DNA of 64,000 nucleotides from DATKFM01 sp963851215 (GTDB taxonomy: Bacteria > Pseudomonadota > Alphaproteobacteria > Dongiales > Dongiaceae), in contig CAWKOG010000020.1 of the NCBI GenBank assembly GCA_963851215.1, positions 496,001-560,000 of the forward strand, read 5' to 3'. Below are positions 34,931 through 43,952 of the stretch, one piece after another. The notes beneath the pieces were generated by a model. That model saw nothing but the letters and a program-made list of their open reading frames with translations, was not told the DNA's origin and made no database searches. Both the position numbers and the translations under genes were made by a program. Position 1 is the first letter of the stretch, and every line of letters begins with the position of its first letter.

Positions 34931-35869
34931 CTACTCCGCCGCCAGCTTCATGGCCTGATTCTGCTCCCACAGCCGGCGCGCTTCCGTTGCGATCGCGCTC
35001 AAAACCGGCCCGGCCTCGATGTTCGCCAGGAATGGCAACAGCGGGCCGGTGTCGGCGATGCCGGCGGCGGCCACTGCGGCGTGGAGGACGCGGAGCGGAG
35101 AATGTTGATCCCGCAGGTCCTCCAGGGGCAGGAAGAATGCGCGGAGACGTTCGGCTTCGCGGTCGTCGCTGCGCTGGAGCGTGCGCAGCAGCGCCGTCGA
35201 CAACCGCGGCGCCACGCACACGCTCCCGGAGGTGAAGGCGGCGAGATTGAAGCGGCGCAGATGCACAATTGCCGGCCGCTCGCCGATGCCGCTGATGACG
35301 CGCTCGCGCGGCACGACACTCAACAACTCTTCGAGGAACGGGTCGACAGCCGGGTCCTTGCGTACGATGGCGTACTTGATCGCGCAGATCGCGCCATCGG
35401 CCATCAGGCGGCCGAGATCGGCGGCTTCGACATAGCCATCATCCTTCACATAGGCGATCAGCGGCTTGCCGTAGAGATCCGCGAGCTTGCGGATGCCCAT
35501 CGCGACACCTGATGGCGTTGCCGGAAAACGGTGCGGCAGCAGCATCGCCGTGGGAAAAGGCTGGCCGCGCAGGAATGCGAGCTGATCGGCCGCCTTGCCG
35601 TAGTCGCTGCCGACCGACGGAATGATCCAATCGTCTGATTGCGCGATGTCCTGCACCAGTTCGCAGAACAGGGCGAACTCCGACGGCGCCATGTTGTAGA
35701 GATTGGCATTGCCGCCATACATGAAAGTCGACACGCCGCCCGCGCGCAGATGCGCCAGCAGGCGGATATTCTGCTCCCGGTCGATCGCGAAATCCGCCCG
35801 GCGGCAGAGCGGCGGCACCGACAGCACGGAACGCGGCAGGTCGGCGGTTTCGACGGCGGAGGTTTTCAT
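34931..35869 (-). CDS. Dihydrodipicolinate synthase/N-acetylneuraminate lyase family protein
   Basis: A 312-residue class I aldolase-fold protein. The Schiff-base Lys is likely in AICAIKYAIVRKDPAVD and the partner Tyr in GKPLIAYVKDDGYV; the N-terminal half has GGVSTFMYGGNANLYNMAPS where typical members have a GTTGE motif. Divergence at that glyoxylate/pyruvate-binding loop means it is not DapA itself. Relatives act as lyases or dehydratases on keto-sugar acids. The nearby TRAP transporter and RraA-type protein support a catabolic role. Confidence 0.85.
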   Translation of the reverse strand: MKTSAVETADLPRSVLSVPPLCRRADFAIDREQNIRLLAHLRAGGVSTFMYGGNANLYNMAPSEFALFCELVQDIAQSDDWIIPSVGSDYGKAADQLAFLRGQPFPTAMLLPHRFPATPSGVAMGIRKLADLYGKPLIAYVKDDGYVEAADLGRLMADGAICAIKYAIVRKDPAVDPFLEELLSVVPRERVISGIGERPAIVHLRRFNLAAFTSGSVCVAPRLSTALLRTLQRSDDREAERLRAFFLPLEDLRDQHSPLRVLHAAVAAAGIADTGPLLPFLANIEAGPVLSAIATEARRLWEQNQAMKLAAE

Positions 35870-36019
35870 CGGCGAGCGCTCCCGGGTCTCGGTATGGCGG
35901 GTTTCTTTATCTATACGTCATTGCACATTCCGCACAATCTCTGACGCTCTTGCGCCGCTCACCGGACGCCGGTCATAAGTGCATGCAACTTCACGACCGT
36001 CGCTTGAATGAGGGAACCT

Positions 36020-36688
36020 ATGCCCACCCGTCTCGAAAAGCCTCGCAATGCTCGCCTGCCCGCCGACCTGATCGACCGATGGCGCGCCGTTCCCGCGGCC
36101 GTGGCGGCGGATCATCTGGGCGGCACGGCCCATGCCGATGCGCGGATACGGCCGCTGCGGACCTTTGCGACGGGCACGCGGCTCACCGCCAGCGCGGTGA
36201 CGGCCTGGTGCGAGCCCGCGGATTACGGGCCAGTGCATCACGCAATCGACGCGGCTGGGGCCGGTGACGTGATTGTCGTCGCGGCCGACGGGCGGCGCGA
36301 TGCCGCGATGATCGGCGAGTTGCTGTCGTCGGCGGCGCGGCTCAAGGGCATCGCCGGCGTCGTCGTGGACGGCGCGGTGCGCGACACCGGCACGCTGACG
36401 CAATGGCCGGACTTTGCCGTCTTCACCCGCTGGATCACGCCCCGAGGCCCTTCCTCGATGGAGCGCGGCGTGGTCAACGGCCCGATCGTGTTCGGCGGCG
36501 TACCCGTCTCGCCCTGCGATCTGGTGATCGGCGACGATGACGGCCTCGTCTTCGTGCCCCACGCCGCCGCCGAAACAGCGCTCACGCCCTGCCTGGCGAG
36601 GGTCGCGGCGGAAACTGGCTGGGAAGCCGCCCTCGCCAGCGGCAAATCGACGATCGAAGTCTTCAAGGTTCCGGCCGCGGCAAAGTGA
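36020..36688 (+). CDS. RraA family protein / HMG-type aldolase-like
   Basis: A 222-residue protein of the RraA/4-hydroxy-4-methyl-2-oxoglutarate aldolase fold. The active-site motif is GIAGVVVDGAVRDTGTLTQW (Arg-Asp pair) and GELLSSAARLKG precedes it; the end has CDLVIGDDDGLVFVPH. AGGGA lies five bases before the ATG at 36020, so the ATG at 36008 is rejected. Similar proteins cleave pyruvate-yielding hydroxy acids. It is divergent from the DapA-family gene. Confidence 0.85.
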   Translation: MPTRLEKPRNARLPADLIDRWRAVPAAVAADHLGGTAHADARIRPLRTFATGTRLTASAVTAWCEPADYGPVHHAIDAAGAGDVIVVAADGRRDAAMIGELLSSAARLKGIAGVVVDGAVRDTGTLTQWPDFAVFTRWITPRGPSSMERGVVNGPIVFGGVPVSPCDLVIGDDDGLVFVPHAAAETALTPCLARVAAETGWEAALASGKSTIEVFKVPAAAK

Positions 36689-36761
36689 CAGCGTGGCAGG
36701 TGAAAAAACATAATATATTGATATAATTACATAAATTATCACCCTCTCCAGAGTTGGGGCA

Positions 36762-36778
36762 TATATCGGGTTGATATA
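36762..36778. promoter_or_regulatory. PadR operator 1: TATATC-N5-GATATA
   Basis: Perfect 6-bp inverted repeat. It overlaps the candidate -35 TTGATA (36771-36776) of the PadR-RND promoter. Confidence 0.65.
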
Positions 36779-36792
36779 CTCCTTGGCGCACT

Positions 36793-36809
36793 TATATCGC
36801 CTCGATATA
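36793..36809. promoter_or_regulatory. PadR operator 2: TATATC-N5-GATATA
   Basis: Inverted repeat TATATCG-CCT-CGATATA, 31 bp centre to centre from operator 1. Its left arm coincides with the -10 (36793-36798), 16 bp from the -35. Confidence 0.7.
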
Positions 36810-36837
36810 GTGCCGCCCGACTCCCGAGAGGTGACCT

Positions 36838-37392
36838 ATGGATGCGAGAACCCTGTGCCTGGGCGCGCTAGAGCTTGGCGATGCGACCGGTTATGAGATC
36901 AAGAAGCTCTATGAAGAAGGCGATCTCAGCCATTTCTACGCCGTCGGCTTCGGCTCGATCTATCCGGCCCTGACGCGGCTGGTGGAGGATGGCCTGGCGG
37001 AATGCTCCGACCAGCCGCAGGCCAAGCGCCCTGACAAGAAGATTTACCGCATCACGGCCAAGGGCCGCCTGGAACTGATCCGTTCATTGGCGGTTCAGCC
37101 GGGGCCGGACAAGATCCGCTCCGAACTCTGCTTCCTGCTGCTGTTCGCCAACCTGCTGCCGGCCGCGCGCATCGACAAGCTGATCGAGGATCGCATCGCC
37201 TGGTACCGGGAGCAGATGGCGGAGATCGATAGCTGCGAAGCCGAGAACCCCGATGCCAGCGCCAGCGCGCGCTTCCTCGGCGGCCTCGGCCACGCGATCT
37301 ACAAGGCGGCGGCCGACTTCATGGCCGCGCACAAGAGCGAAATTATTGCCGCTGCCAAGGCTCAGCCAGGCACGGCGCGCGCCGCGGAGTGA
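36838..37392 (+). CDS. PadR family transcriptional regulator
   Basis: A 184-residue repressor. The winged helix starts CLGALELGDATGYEIKKLYE, SHFYAVGFGSIYPALTRLVE and DKKIYRITAKGRLELI, followed by the Vir_act_alpha_C-type helical dimerisation domain. It sits 33 bp before the MFP gene of an RND pump and 28 bp after twin palindromes. Autorepression and repression of the pump, relieved by a pump substrate, is the obvious model (inferred). Confidence 0.92.
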   Translation: MDARTLCLGALELGDATGYEIKKLYEEGDLSHFYAVGFGSIYPALTRLVEDGLAECSDQPQAKRPDKKIYRITAKGRLELIRSLAVQPGPDKIRSELCFLLLFANLLPAARIDKLIEDRIAWYREQMAEIDSCEAENPDASASARFLGGLGHAIYKAAADFMAAHKSEIIAAAKAQPGTARAAE

Positions 37393-37425
37393 CGCGGCGC
37401 CGGTGGAATTGATGGTGATGAGAAC

Positions 37426-38505
37426 ATGAAGACCTCCTACTACGTTGCCGCGGCCGTCGCACTCGTTGCCGGCGGTTGGGTATTGTCGGGCCAGTTCCAT
37501 GAGGCGCCGGCAACCGAGGCCGGCGAAACCGCGCAGACAGCCCAGGAAGTGGCGCTGCCGACTGTGCGCGTGCGCGAGCAGACGGCGAAGCCGCGAGCGG
37601 TGGAGATCATCCTGCGCGGCCGCACCGAGGCGGTGCGCCATGTCGAAGTGCGCGCGGAAACCAAAGGCAAAGTGATCGAAGTGCTGGCCGACAAGGGCAG
37701 CATCGTCGAGGAAGGCGCGCTGCTGGCGCGGATCTCGGACGATGACCGCCAGGCAAGGCTGCAGCAGTCCAAGGCCCTCTTGGCGCAGCGCGAGGTCGAA
37801 TACAACGCCGCCTCGAAACTGTCGAAGCAGGGCTTCAAGTCGGACATGGCGACGGCCGAAGCCATGGCCAAGCTCGAGGAAGCGAGGGCGCTGGTCGTCA
37901 GCATGGAAAACGATATCGCCCACACCTCGATCCATGCGCCGTTCCGCGGCTATGTGGAGGAGCGGACGGCGGAGATCGGCGACTTCCTCAATGTCGGCGA
38001 TCCCGTTGCCACGGTGGTGGATCTCGATCCCATCCTCATCATCGGCCAGGTGACGGAGCGCGACGTGCCGCGTCTGAAGGTGGGCATGGCCGGCTCGGCG
38101 CGGCTGATCACCGGCGACCTGCTGCAGGGCAAGATCCGCTTCATCGGCAGCAGGGCGGACGAGCAGACCCGCACCTTCCGCGTCGAGCTGGAAGTGCCGA
38201 ACGCGGACAAGCGCATCATCCAGGGCCTGTCGACCGAGCTGCGCCTGCCGGTCGCCGATCTGCCGGCCCATCTGGTGTCGCCGGCCATCCTCACGCTGGC
38301 TGACAACGGCGATATCGGCGTGAAGACGCTGAACGCCGAGAATATCGTGGAGTTCCATCCCGTGACCATCGTCGCCGACGGGCCCGACGGCATCTGGCTC
38401 GCCGGCCTGCCGGAGAAAGTCACCTTCATCACCGTCGGCCAGGAATTCGTCCAGCCCGGCCAGAAAGTGCAGCCGGTGCCGGAGACCGGAGCGTCGGGCA
38501 CATGA
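37426..38505 (+). CDS. RND efflux periplasmic adaptor (MFP) subunit
   Basis: A 359-residue membrane-fusion protein. A hydrophobic N-terminus (YYVAAAVALVAGGWVLSGQF) serves as signal or anchor. The barrel-sandwich lipoyl halves are VRAETKGKVIEVLADKGSIV and IHAPFRGYVEERTAEIGDFL around an alpha-hairpin with QSKALLAQREVEYNAASKLS. The beta-barrel has PILIIGQVTERDVPRLKVGM. Its stop overlaps the RND gene start (ATGA). No outer-membrane factor gene is nearby. Confidence 0.92.
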   Translation: MKTSYYVAAAVALVAGGWVLSGQFHEAPATEAGETAQTAQEVALPTVRVREQTAKPRAVEIILRGRTEAVRHVEVRAETKGKVIEVLADKGSIVEEGALLARISDDDRQARLQQSKALLAQREVEYNAASKLSKQGFKSDMATAEAMAKLEEARALVVSMENDIAHTSIHAPFRGYVEERTAEIGDFLNVGDPVATVVDLDPILIIGQVTERDVPRLKVGMAGSARLITGDLLQGKIRFIGSRADEQTRTFRVELEVPNADKRIIQGLSTELRLPVADLPAHLVSPAILTLADNGDIGVKTLNAENIVEFHPVTIVADGPDGIWLAGLPEKVTFITVGQEFVQPGQKVQPVPETGASGT

Positions 38506-41500
38506 ACGCGATCATCGATTTCGCGCTCCATCACTCGCGCACGATCCTCTCGGCGCTGGTGCTGCTGGTCATCGCGGGCACCGTTTCCTATATCGGCCTG
38601 CCGAAGGAGTCCGATCCCAACATCAGCCTGCCGGTGATGTATGTACGGCTGAGCCTGGAGGGCATCTCGCCGGAGGATTCCGAACGCCTGTTGCTGCGGC
38701 CGATGGAGCAGGAGCTACGCTCCATCGAAGGCATCAAGGAAATGAAGTCGATCGGCTATCAGGGCGGCGGCTCGGTGGTGCTGGAGTTCGACGCCGGCTT
38801 CGATGCCCAGAAGGCGCTCAACGACGTCCGCAACAAGGTCGACATCGCCAAGGCCGAACTGCCCGACGACGCCGACGAGCCTTCGGTCCACGAGGTCAAT
38901 TTCAGCCTGTTCCCCGTGCTGATCGTCAGCCTGTCGGGCGATGTGCCCGAGCGCACGCTGCAGCAACTCGCGCGCGACCTGCGCGACAAGATCGAGGGCA
39001 TCGACAGCGTGCTGGAGGCCAAGATCTCTGGCAGCCGCGAAGACCTGGTGGAAATGGTCATCGATCCCCTGCGGCTGGAGAGCTATGGCCTCAATGCCGA
39101 CGATGTCGGCCTCTTGATCGGCCGCAGCAATCGGCTGGTGGCTGCCGGCACCATGGACAGCGCGCAAGGCCGCTTCTCCATCAATGTCCCCGGCCTGTTC
39201 GAAGATGCCGAAGACATCCTGAACATGCCGCTGAAGGTGAACGGCGATGCGGTCGTGCGCATCCGCGATGTGGCGACCCTGCGCCAGACCTACAAGGATC
39301 CGGAAAGCTACGCCCGCATCAACGGCCGCCCGGCCGTCGCGCTGGAAGTGTCCAAGCGCACGGGCGAGAACATCATCGACACCGTGGAGAAGATCCGCAC
39401 CGTGGTCGAGGCCGAGCGTGTCGCGCAGCATTGGCCGGCGCAAATCCAGGTAACCTATTCCGGCGACCGCTCGAACGACATCAAGGACATGCTCAACGAG
39501 CTGCAGAGTAGCCTGATCTTCGCCATCCTGCTGGTTATGATCGTCATCATCGGCGCGCTTGGCTTTCGCGGCGGCATGCTGGTGGGCGTCGCCATCCCCT
39601 CCTCCTTCCTGATCGGCATCCTGGCGCTGGCGCTGTCGGGCCTGACCATCAACGTGGTCGTGCTGTTCAGCCTGATCCTCGCGGCCGGCATGCTGGTGGA
39701 TGGCGCGATCGTGCTGGTGGAGTACGCCGACCGCAAGATGATCGAGGGGCTGCCGAAGCTGGACGCCTATCGCGCCGCGGCCCGCGCCATGGCCTGGCCG
39801 ATCACCAGTTCGCTTTCGGTTACCATCGTCGTGTTCCTGCCCCTGATCTTCTGGCCCGGCGTGGTCGGCGAGTTCATGAAGTATCTGCCGATCACCCTGA
39901 CGGCGACGCTGCTGGCGTCGCTGCTGGTGGCCATGGTGTTCACGCCGGTGCTGGGCGCCGTCTTCGGCAAGGCGCGGCGCGATGGCGATCACGACGTCAT
40001 GCTGACCCTAGAACAGGGCCATGTGGACGACCTCAGGAAGATGCCTGGCTCATCGGCCGCTATGTTCGACTGGTCGATTGGGCGATTGACCGTCCGGTGA
40101 AGATCCTGTCGTCGGGCGTCGGTTTCCTTGTTGCCGTGTACGTTGCCTATTTCATGTTCGGCAAGGGTGTCGAATTCTTTCCGGAGGTGGAGCCGCAGAC
40201 ATCCCTGCTGCAGATCCATGGCCGTGGCAATCTGTCGATCGACGAGCGCGACAAGCTGGTGCGCGAGGTCGAGGACAAGATCCTGGCCATGCAGGCCGAG
40301 CACCATGAATTCAAGACCGTCTATGCCGTCACCCAGGCAGCCGCCGGCAATGTCAGCGGCCAGGACCTGCCGGAGGACGCGATCGGCACCATCAATATCG
40401 AGTTCGCCAAATGGAATCAGCGCCGGCCGGCCGACGAGATCATCGCCGAGATCTTCGAGCGTACCGAAGGTCTGGCGGGCATCCATGTGGAAGCGCGCAA
40501 CGAGGAAGCCGGCCCGCCGACCGGCAAGCCCGTCGATGTGCAATTCACCTCCCGCGATCCCTCGCTGCTCGAACCCGCTGTCGCTGCGCTGCGCGCCCAT
40601 CTGGACAAGATGGACGGCCTGATGGGCGTCGAAGACACGCGGGCGATTCCGGGCATCGAATGGCAGATCGACGTCGACCGCGCGCAGGCGGCGCGCTATG
40701 GCATCGACGTCACCAGCGTCGGCAACACGATCCAGCTGGTCACCCGCGGCCTCAAATTCGGCGACTACCGGCCGGATGAGAGTGACGACGAGATCGACAT
40801 CGTCGCCCGCTTCCCCGACGAGTACCGCAACATCGACGAGTTGGACCGCTTGCGCGTCACCACGGCCCAGGGCCAGGTGCCGATCAGCAACTTCGTCCAT
40901 CGCCTGGCCAGGCCGAAGGTGAACACCATCACCCGTATCGACGGCCAGCGCGCGCTGAATGTGCGGGCCGACGTCCTGCCTGGCGTACTGGCCGACGACA
41001 AGATCCAGGAGGTTCGCGCCTGGATCGCCGCCGCCAACATCGATCCGCGCATCACTGTCGAATTCAAGGGTCAGGACGAAGAGCAGACCGAGGCCATGAA
41101 CTTCCTGATGAAGGCCTTCGGCATCGCCATGTTCCTGATGTTCATCATCCTAATCACCCAGTTCAACAGCTTCTTCAGCAGTTTCGTGATCCTGTTCGCG
41201 GTCGTGATGTCGACCATCGGCGTGCTGATCGGCCTGATGATCACCGGCCAGCCCTTCGGCATCGTCATGAGCGGTATCGGGGTCATCGCGCTCGCCGGCA
41301 TCGTCGTGAACCACAATATCATCCTGGTGGGCACCGCCGACCGGATGGGCGGCAGTGCGGATTCCCGCCGCGAGGCGATCCTGCGCACTTGCGCCCAGCG
41401 CCTGCGGCCGGTGCTGCTGACCACGATCACCGCCATCCTCGGCCTGCTGCCGATGGTGTTACGCGTCAACATCGATTTCATCACCCGCGAAGTCACCGTC

Positions 41501-41743
41501 GGCGCGCCCTCGACCCAATGGTGGACGCAGCTTTCCACCGGCATCGTCTTTGGCCTGGCTTTCGCGACCGTGCTGACGCTGATCCTGACGCCCTGCGCCC
41601 TGATGATGCGGGCCAACATCGCGCAGTGGCGCGCAACGCAGCGGGCAAGGCGGGAGGCAAGGATGTCGGTTGCGATGGCCTCGTCACCGACGCCGCTGTT
41701 GACTCACGCCGCCAACAGCAGCCAGCCGAAGGCGGCCGAGTAA
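38502..41743 (+). CDS. RND family efflux permease, split by a frameshift
   Basis: About 1080 residues after correction, normal for HAE1/AcrB-type pumps. The N-terminal half has IDFALHHSRTILSALVLLVI, VMYVRLSLEGISPEDSERLL and the TM4 proton-relay region VVVLFSLILAAGMLVDGAIV, with Asp in LVDGAIVLVEYADR. The frame ends prematurely at 40100; the second half (RLVDWAIDRPVKILSSGVGF onward) is in another frame, joined near 40040-40050. The rest includes TFVHRL-like porter motifs and GIVVNHNIILVGTADR. One missing base explains the split. Confidence 0.9.
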
Positions 41744-41748
41744 ATCCG

Positions 41749-42357
41749 TCAGCCGCGTGTCAGCAGGCGCCAGGCGGTCGCGGCGCGAAAGGCCGTGGTG
41801 ATCCAGCAGAGCGCGCCGAACAGATACGCCAAGGCCGCGAAGCTGCCGGGGAACAGGCAGATGACGACAAAGCACAGGATCGTCTCCGTACCCTCGGTGA
41901 GACCGCCGAGATAGAAGATCGACTTTGGCCCGTGGCGCGCGCTCTCAATGCCGCGCCTGGCGGCGATCGCGGCATAGGCGAGGAACGACGACCCCGTGCC
42001 GACGAAAGAGAAGATGAGGAACGCCGCCGCCGCGCCGTTCTCCGGCCGCGCCAGCGCAAACCCCAGCGGCACCGCGGCGTAGAAGATGAAATCGCAGAGG
42101 ATGTCCAGATAGCCGCCGAGATCCGTCGATCCCAGCCGCTGTGCAATGGCGCCGTCAACACCGTCGGCCACGCGATTGAGCAGGATCAGCAGCAAGGCGA
42201 TCAGATACCACTCCGCCGCCAGGGCCGGAGCCGCCAGCATGCCCACCGCAAAGCCGAGCAGAGTCACTGAGTTGGCGGAAAACCCCGCGGCGATGAAACG
42301 GTCCGCCAGCTTGGCCAGCGGCGGATCGATCAGCGGTCGGATGGCCGCGTCGAACAT
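41749..42357 (-). CDS. CDP-alcohol phosphatidyltransferase family protein
   Basis: A 202-residue membrane enzyme. The family signature D-x2-DG-x2-AR-x8-G-x3-D-x3-D appears as DGVDGAIAQRLGSTDLGGYL followed by DILCD. The usual Arg after the Ala is Gln, with Arg one residue later, so activity or substrate may differ. It lies 16 bp after pssA on the same strand and probably belongs to phospholipid synthesis, but the acceptor alcohol is unknown. Confidence 0.88.
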   Translation of the reverse strand: MFDAAIRPLIDPPLAKLADRFIAAGFSANSVTLLGFAVGMLAAPALAAEWYLIALLLILLNRVADGVDGAIAQRLGSTDLGGYLDILCDFIFYAAVPLGFALARPENGAAAAFLIFSFVGTGSSFLAYAAIAARRGIESARHGPKSIFYLGGLTEGTETILCFVVICLFPGSFAALAYLFGALCWITTAFRAATAWRLLTRG

Positions 42358-42373
42358 GCGGCGTTCGGCAGGC

Positions 42374-43180
42374 TCATTCGACCGGCGTATCCCGGGGCAC
42401 GCCAGATTCGGCGACGCCGGATACCGGTTGCTGCGCGCTCAGGCGCCGATGGGCGACGACGGCCAGGGGCATGGAGCCGATATAGACCGCGCCCACGGCC
42501 AGCAGCGTGATCCAGGGAATACTAACCAGCGTCGCCGCCAGCAGCCCGAACACCAGCAGGGCCGCCATGACATGGTGATGCGGAATGCGGATCCGCTTGA
42601 TCGAATAGGTGGGGAGGCGGCTGACCATCAGCAGCGCCACCAGCAGCTCGACGCCGCCGACAAAGAGCGGGTGATCCAGATATCCGGGCCCGAGTTCGAA
42701 CGTGGCCATGACCGGGATCAACGCCAGGCCGGCGCCCGCCGGCGCCGGAACGCCGACGAAGAAGCGGCTGGTCCAGGCCGGCAGATCGATATTGTCCAGC
42801 TTGGTGTTGAAGCGCGCCAGCCGGAGCGCGCAGCAGACGGCGAAAACCATCGTCACCGCCCAGCCCAGCCCTTTCAGTTCCGACAACTGCCATTGATAGA
42901 GCAGCAACGCCGGCGCCACGCCGAAGCTGATGAAGTCGGACAGCGAGTCCAACTCGGCGCCGAACTTGCTCTGCCCATTCAGCAAGCGGGCGATGCGGCC
43001 ATCCAGGCCATCGAGCACGCCGGCCGCGACGATGGCGATGACGGCAGGCTCCCAGCGCCCCTGCAACGCGTAAAGCATGGATGTCAGCCCGGCGCAGAGG
43101 GCCATCACCGTCAGCATGTTCGGGATCAGCCGGTTGATCGACTGATCGCGCAATCTCGGAGGACGTTCGCGTTCGATCAT
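42374..43180 (-). CDS. pssA: CDP-diacylglycerol-serine O-phosphatidyltransferase
   Basis: A 268-residue membrane enzyme making phosphatidylserine. The signature is intact: DGLDGRIARLLNGQSKFGAE followed by LDSLSD. The N-terminus has NRLIPNMLTVMALCAGLTSM. Its ATG overlaps the psd stop (ATGA), and psd encodes the next step. Confidence 0.95.
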   Translation of the reverse strand: MIERERPPRLRDQSINRLIPNMLTVMALCAGLTSMLYALQGRWEPAVIAIVAAGVLDGLDGRIARLLNGQSKFGAELDSLSDFISFGVAPALLLYQWQLSELKGLGWAVTMVFAVCCALRLARFNTKLDNIDLPAWTSRFFVGVPAPAGAGLALIPVMATFELGPGYLDHPLFVGGVELLVALLMVSRLPTYSIKRIRIPHHHVMAALLVFGLLAATLVSIPWITLLAVGAVYIGSMPLAVVAHRRLSAQQPVSGVAESGVPRDTPVE

Positions 43181-43878
43181 CGGGTCGCTCCCCGTCTTTG
43201 GGTTTCGCCGGCTACGAGATCGGCGATCACGGTTTCGCCGGCTACGGCGCGCTGCCCGACGATGGCCAACGGCGCCACTCCATCAGGCAGATAGACATCG
43301 ACGCGGCTGCCGAAGCGGATCAGGCCGAAGCGCTCGCCCGCCTGCAGCGTGCCGCCCTGTTTGACGGCGCTGCGGATGCGGCGCGCGACCAACCCGGCGA
43401 TCTGCACCACCACGAGTTCGCGTCCGTCGGAGGTACGCAGCCGCAGCGCGTTCCGCTCGTTCTCCTCGCTCGCCTTGTCCAGCGACGCATTGAAGAACTT
43501 GCCGGGGCGATAGGCAATGCCCGCCACCTCGGCGTCAACGGGCGACCGGTTCACATGCACGTCGAACACATTCATGAAGATGCTCACGCGGGTCAGCGCC
43601 CGCCGCTCCATTCCCAGCTCCGGCGGCGGCTCCGCCGGGCCGATTGCCTGCACCACGCCATCGGCGGGGCTGATCACCAGCCCGGGGCGCACCGGCGTCA
43701 CCCGCGGCGGATCCCGGAAGAAATAGACACACCAGGCCGTCAGAGCCGCGCCAATCCAGCCGAGCGGCTGGGCGATCAGCGCCAGGATCACGGCGCCCAC
43801 GGCGAAGGTGCCCACGAACTTCCATCCATCGGGATGGATCGGCACGATCACCGAACGCAGCATCGCCGGGAGGGACAT
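43177..43878 (-). CDS. psd: Phosphatidylserine decarboxylase proenzyme, short alphaproteobacterial type
   Basis: A 233-residue pyruvoyl enzyme converting phosphatidylserine to phosphatidylethanolamine. The self-cleavage site is the Gly-Ser of LIRFGSRVDVYLP near residue 196. Other conserved parts are YFFRDPPRVTPVRPGLVISP, ADGVVQAIGP and FMNVFDVHVNRSPVDAEV. A hydrophobic segment near residues 24-52 anchors it to the membrane. It is transcribed just ahead of pssA. Confidence 0.95.
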   Translation of the reverse strand: MSLPAMLRSVIVPIHPDGWKFVGTFAVGAVILALIAQPLGWIGAALTAWCVYFFRDPPRVTPVRPGLVISPADGVVQAIGPAEPPPELGMERRALTRVSIFMNVFDVHVNRSPVDAEVAGIAYRPGKFFNASLDKASEENERNALRLRTSDGRELVVVQIAGLVARRIRSAVKQGGTLQAGERFGLIRFGSRVDVYLPDGVAPLAIVGQRAVAGETVIADLVAGETQRRGATR

Positions 43879-43952
43879 CCGTCAATTCCTGATCGCACAA
43901 TTATGGTCAATGAATCGTTAACGCCGCGACCATAGGGGCGTGGAGCGGCCTG

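Noticed and set aside
38502..41743. RND pump as two separate genes
   Set aside because: Neither half is a complete RND protein, the halves join without loss in the other frame, and no start signal precedes the second half.
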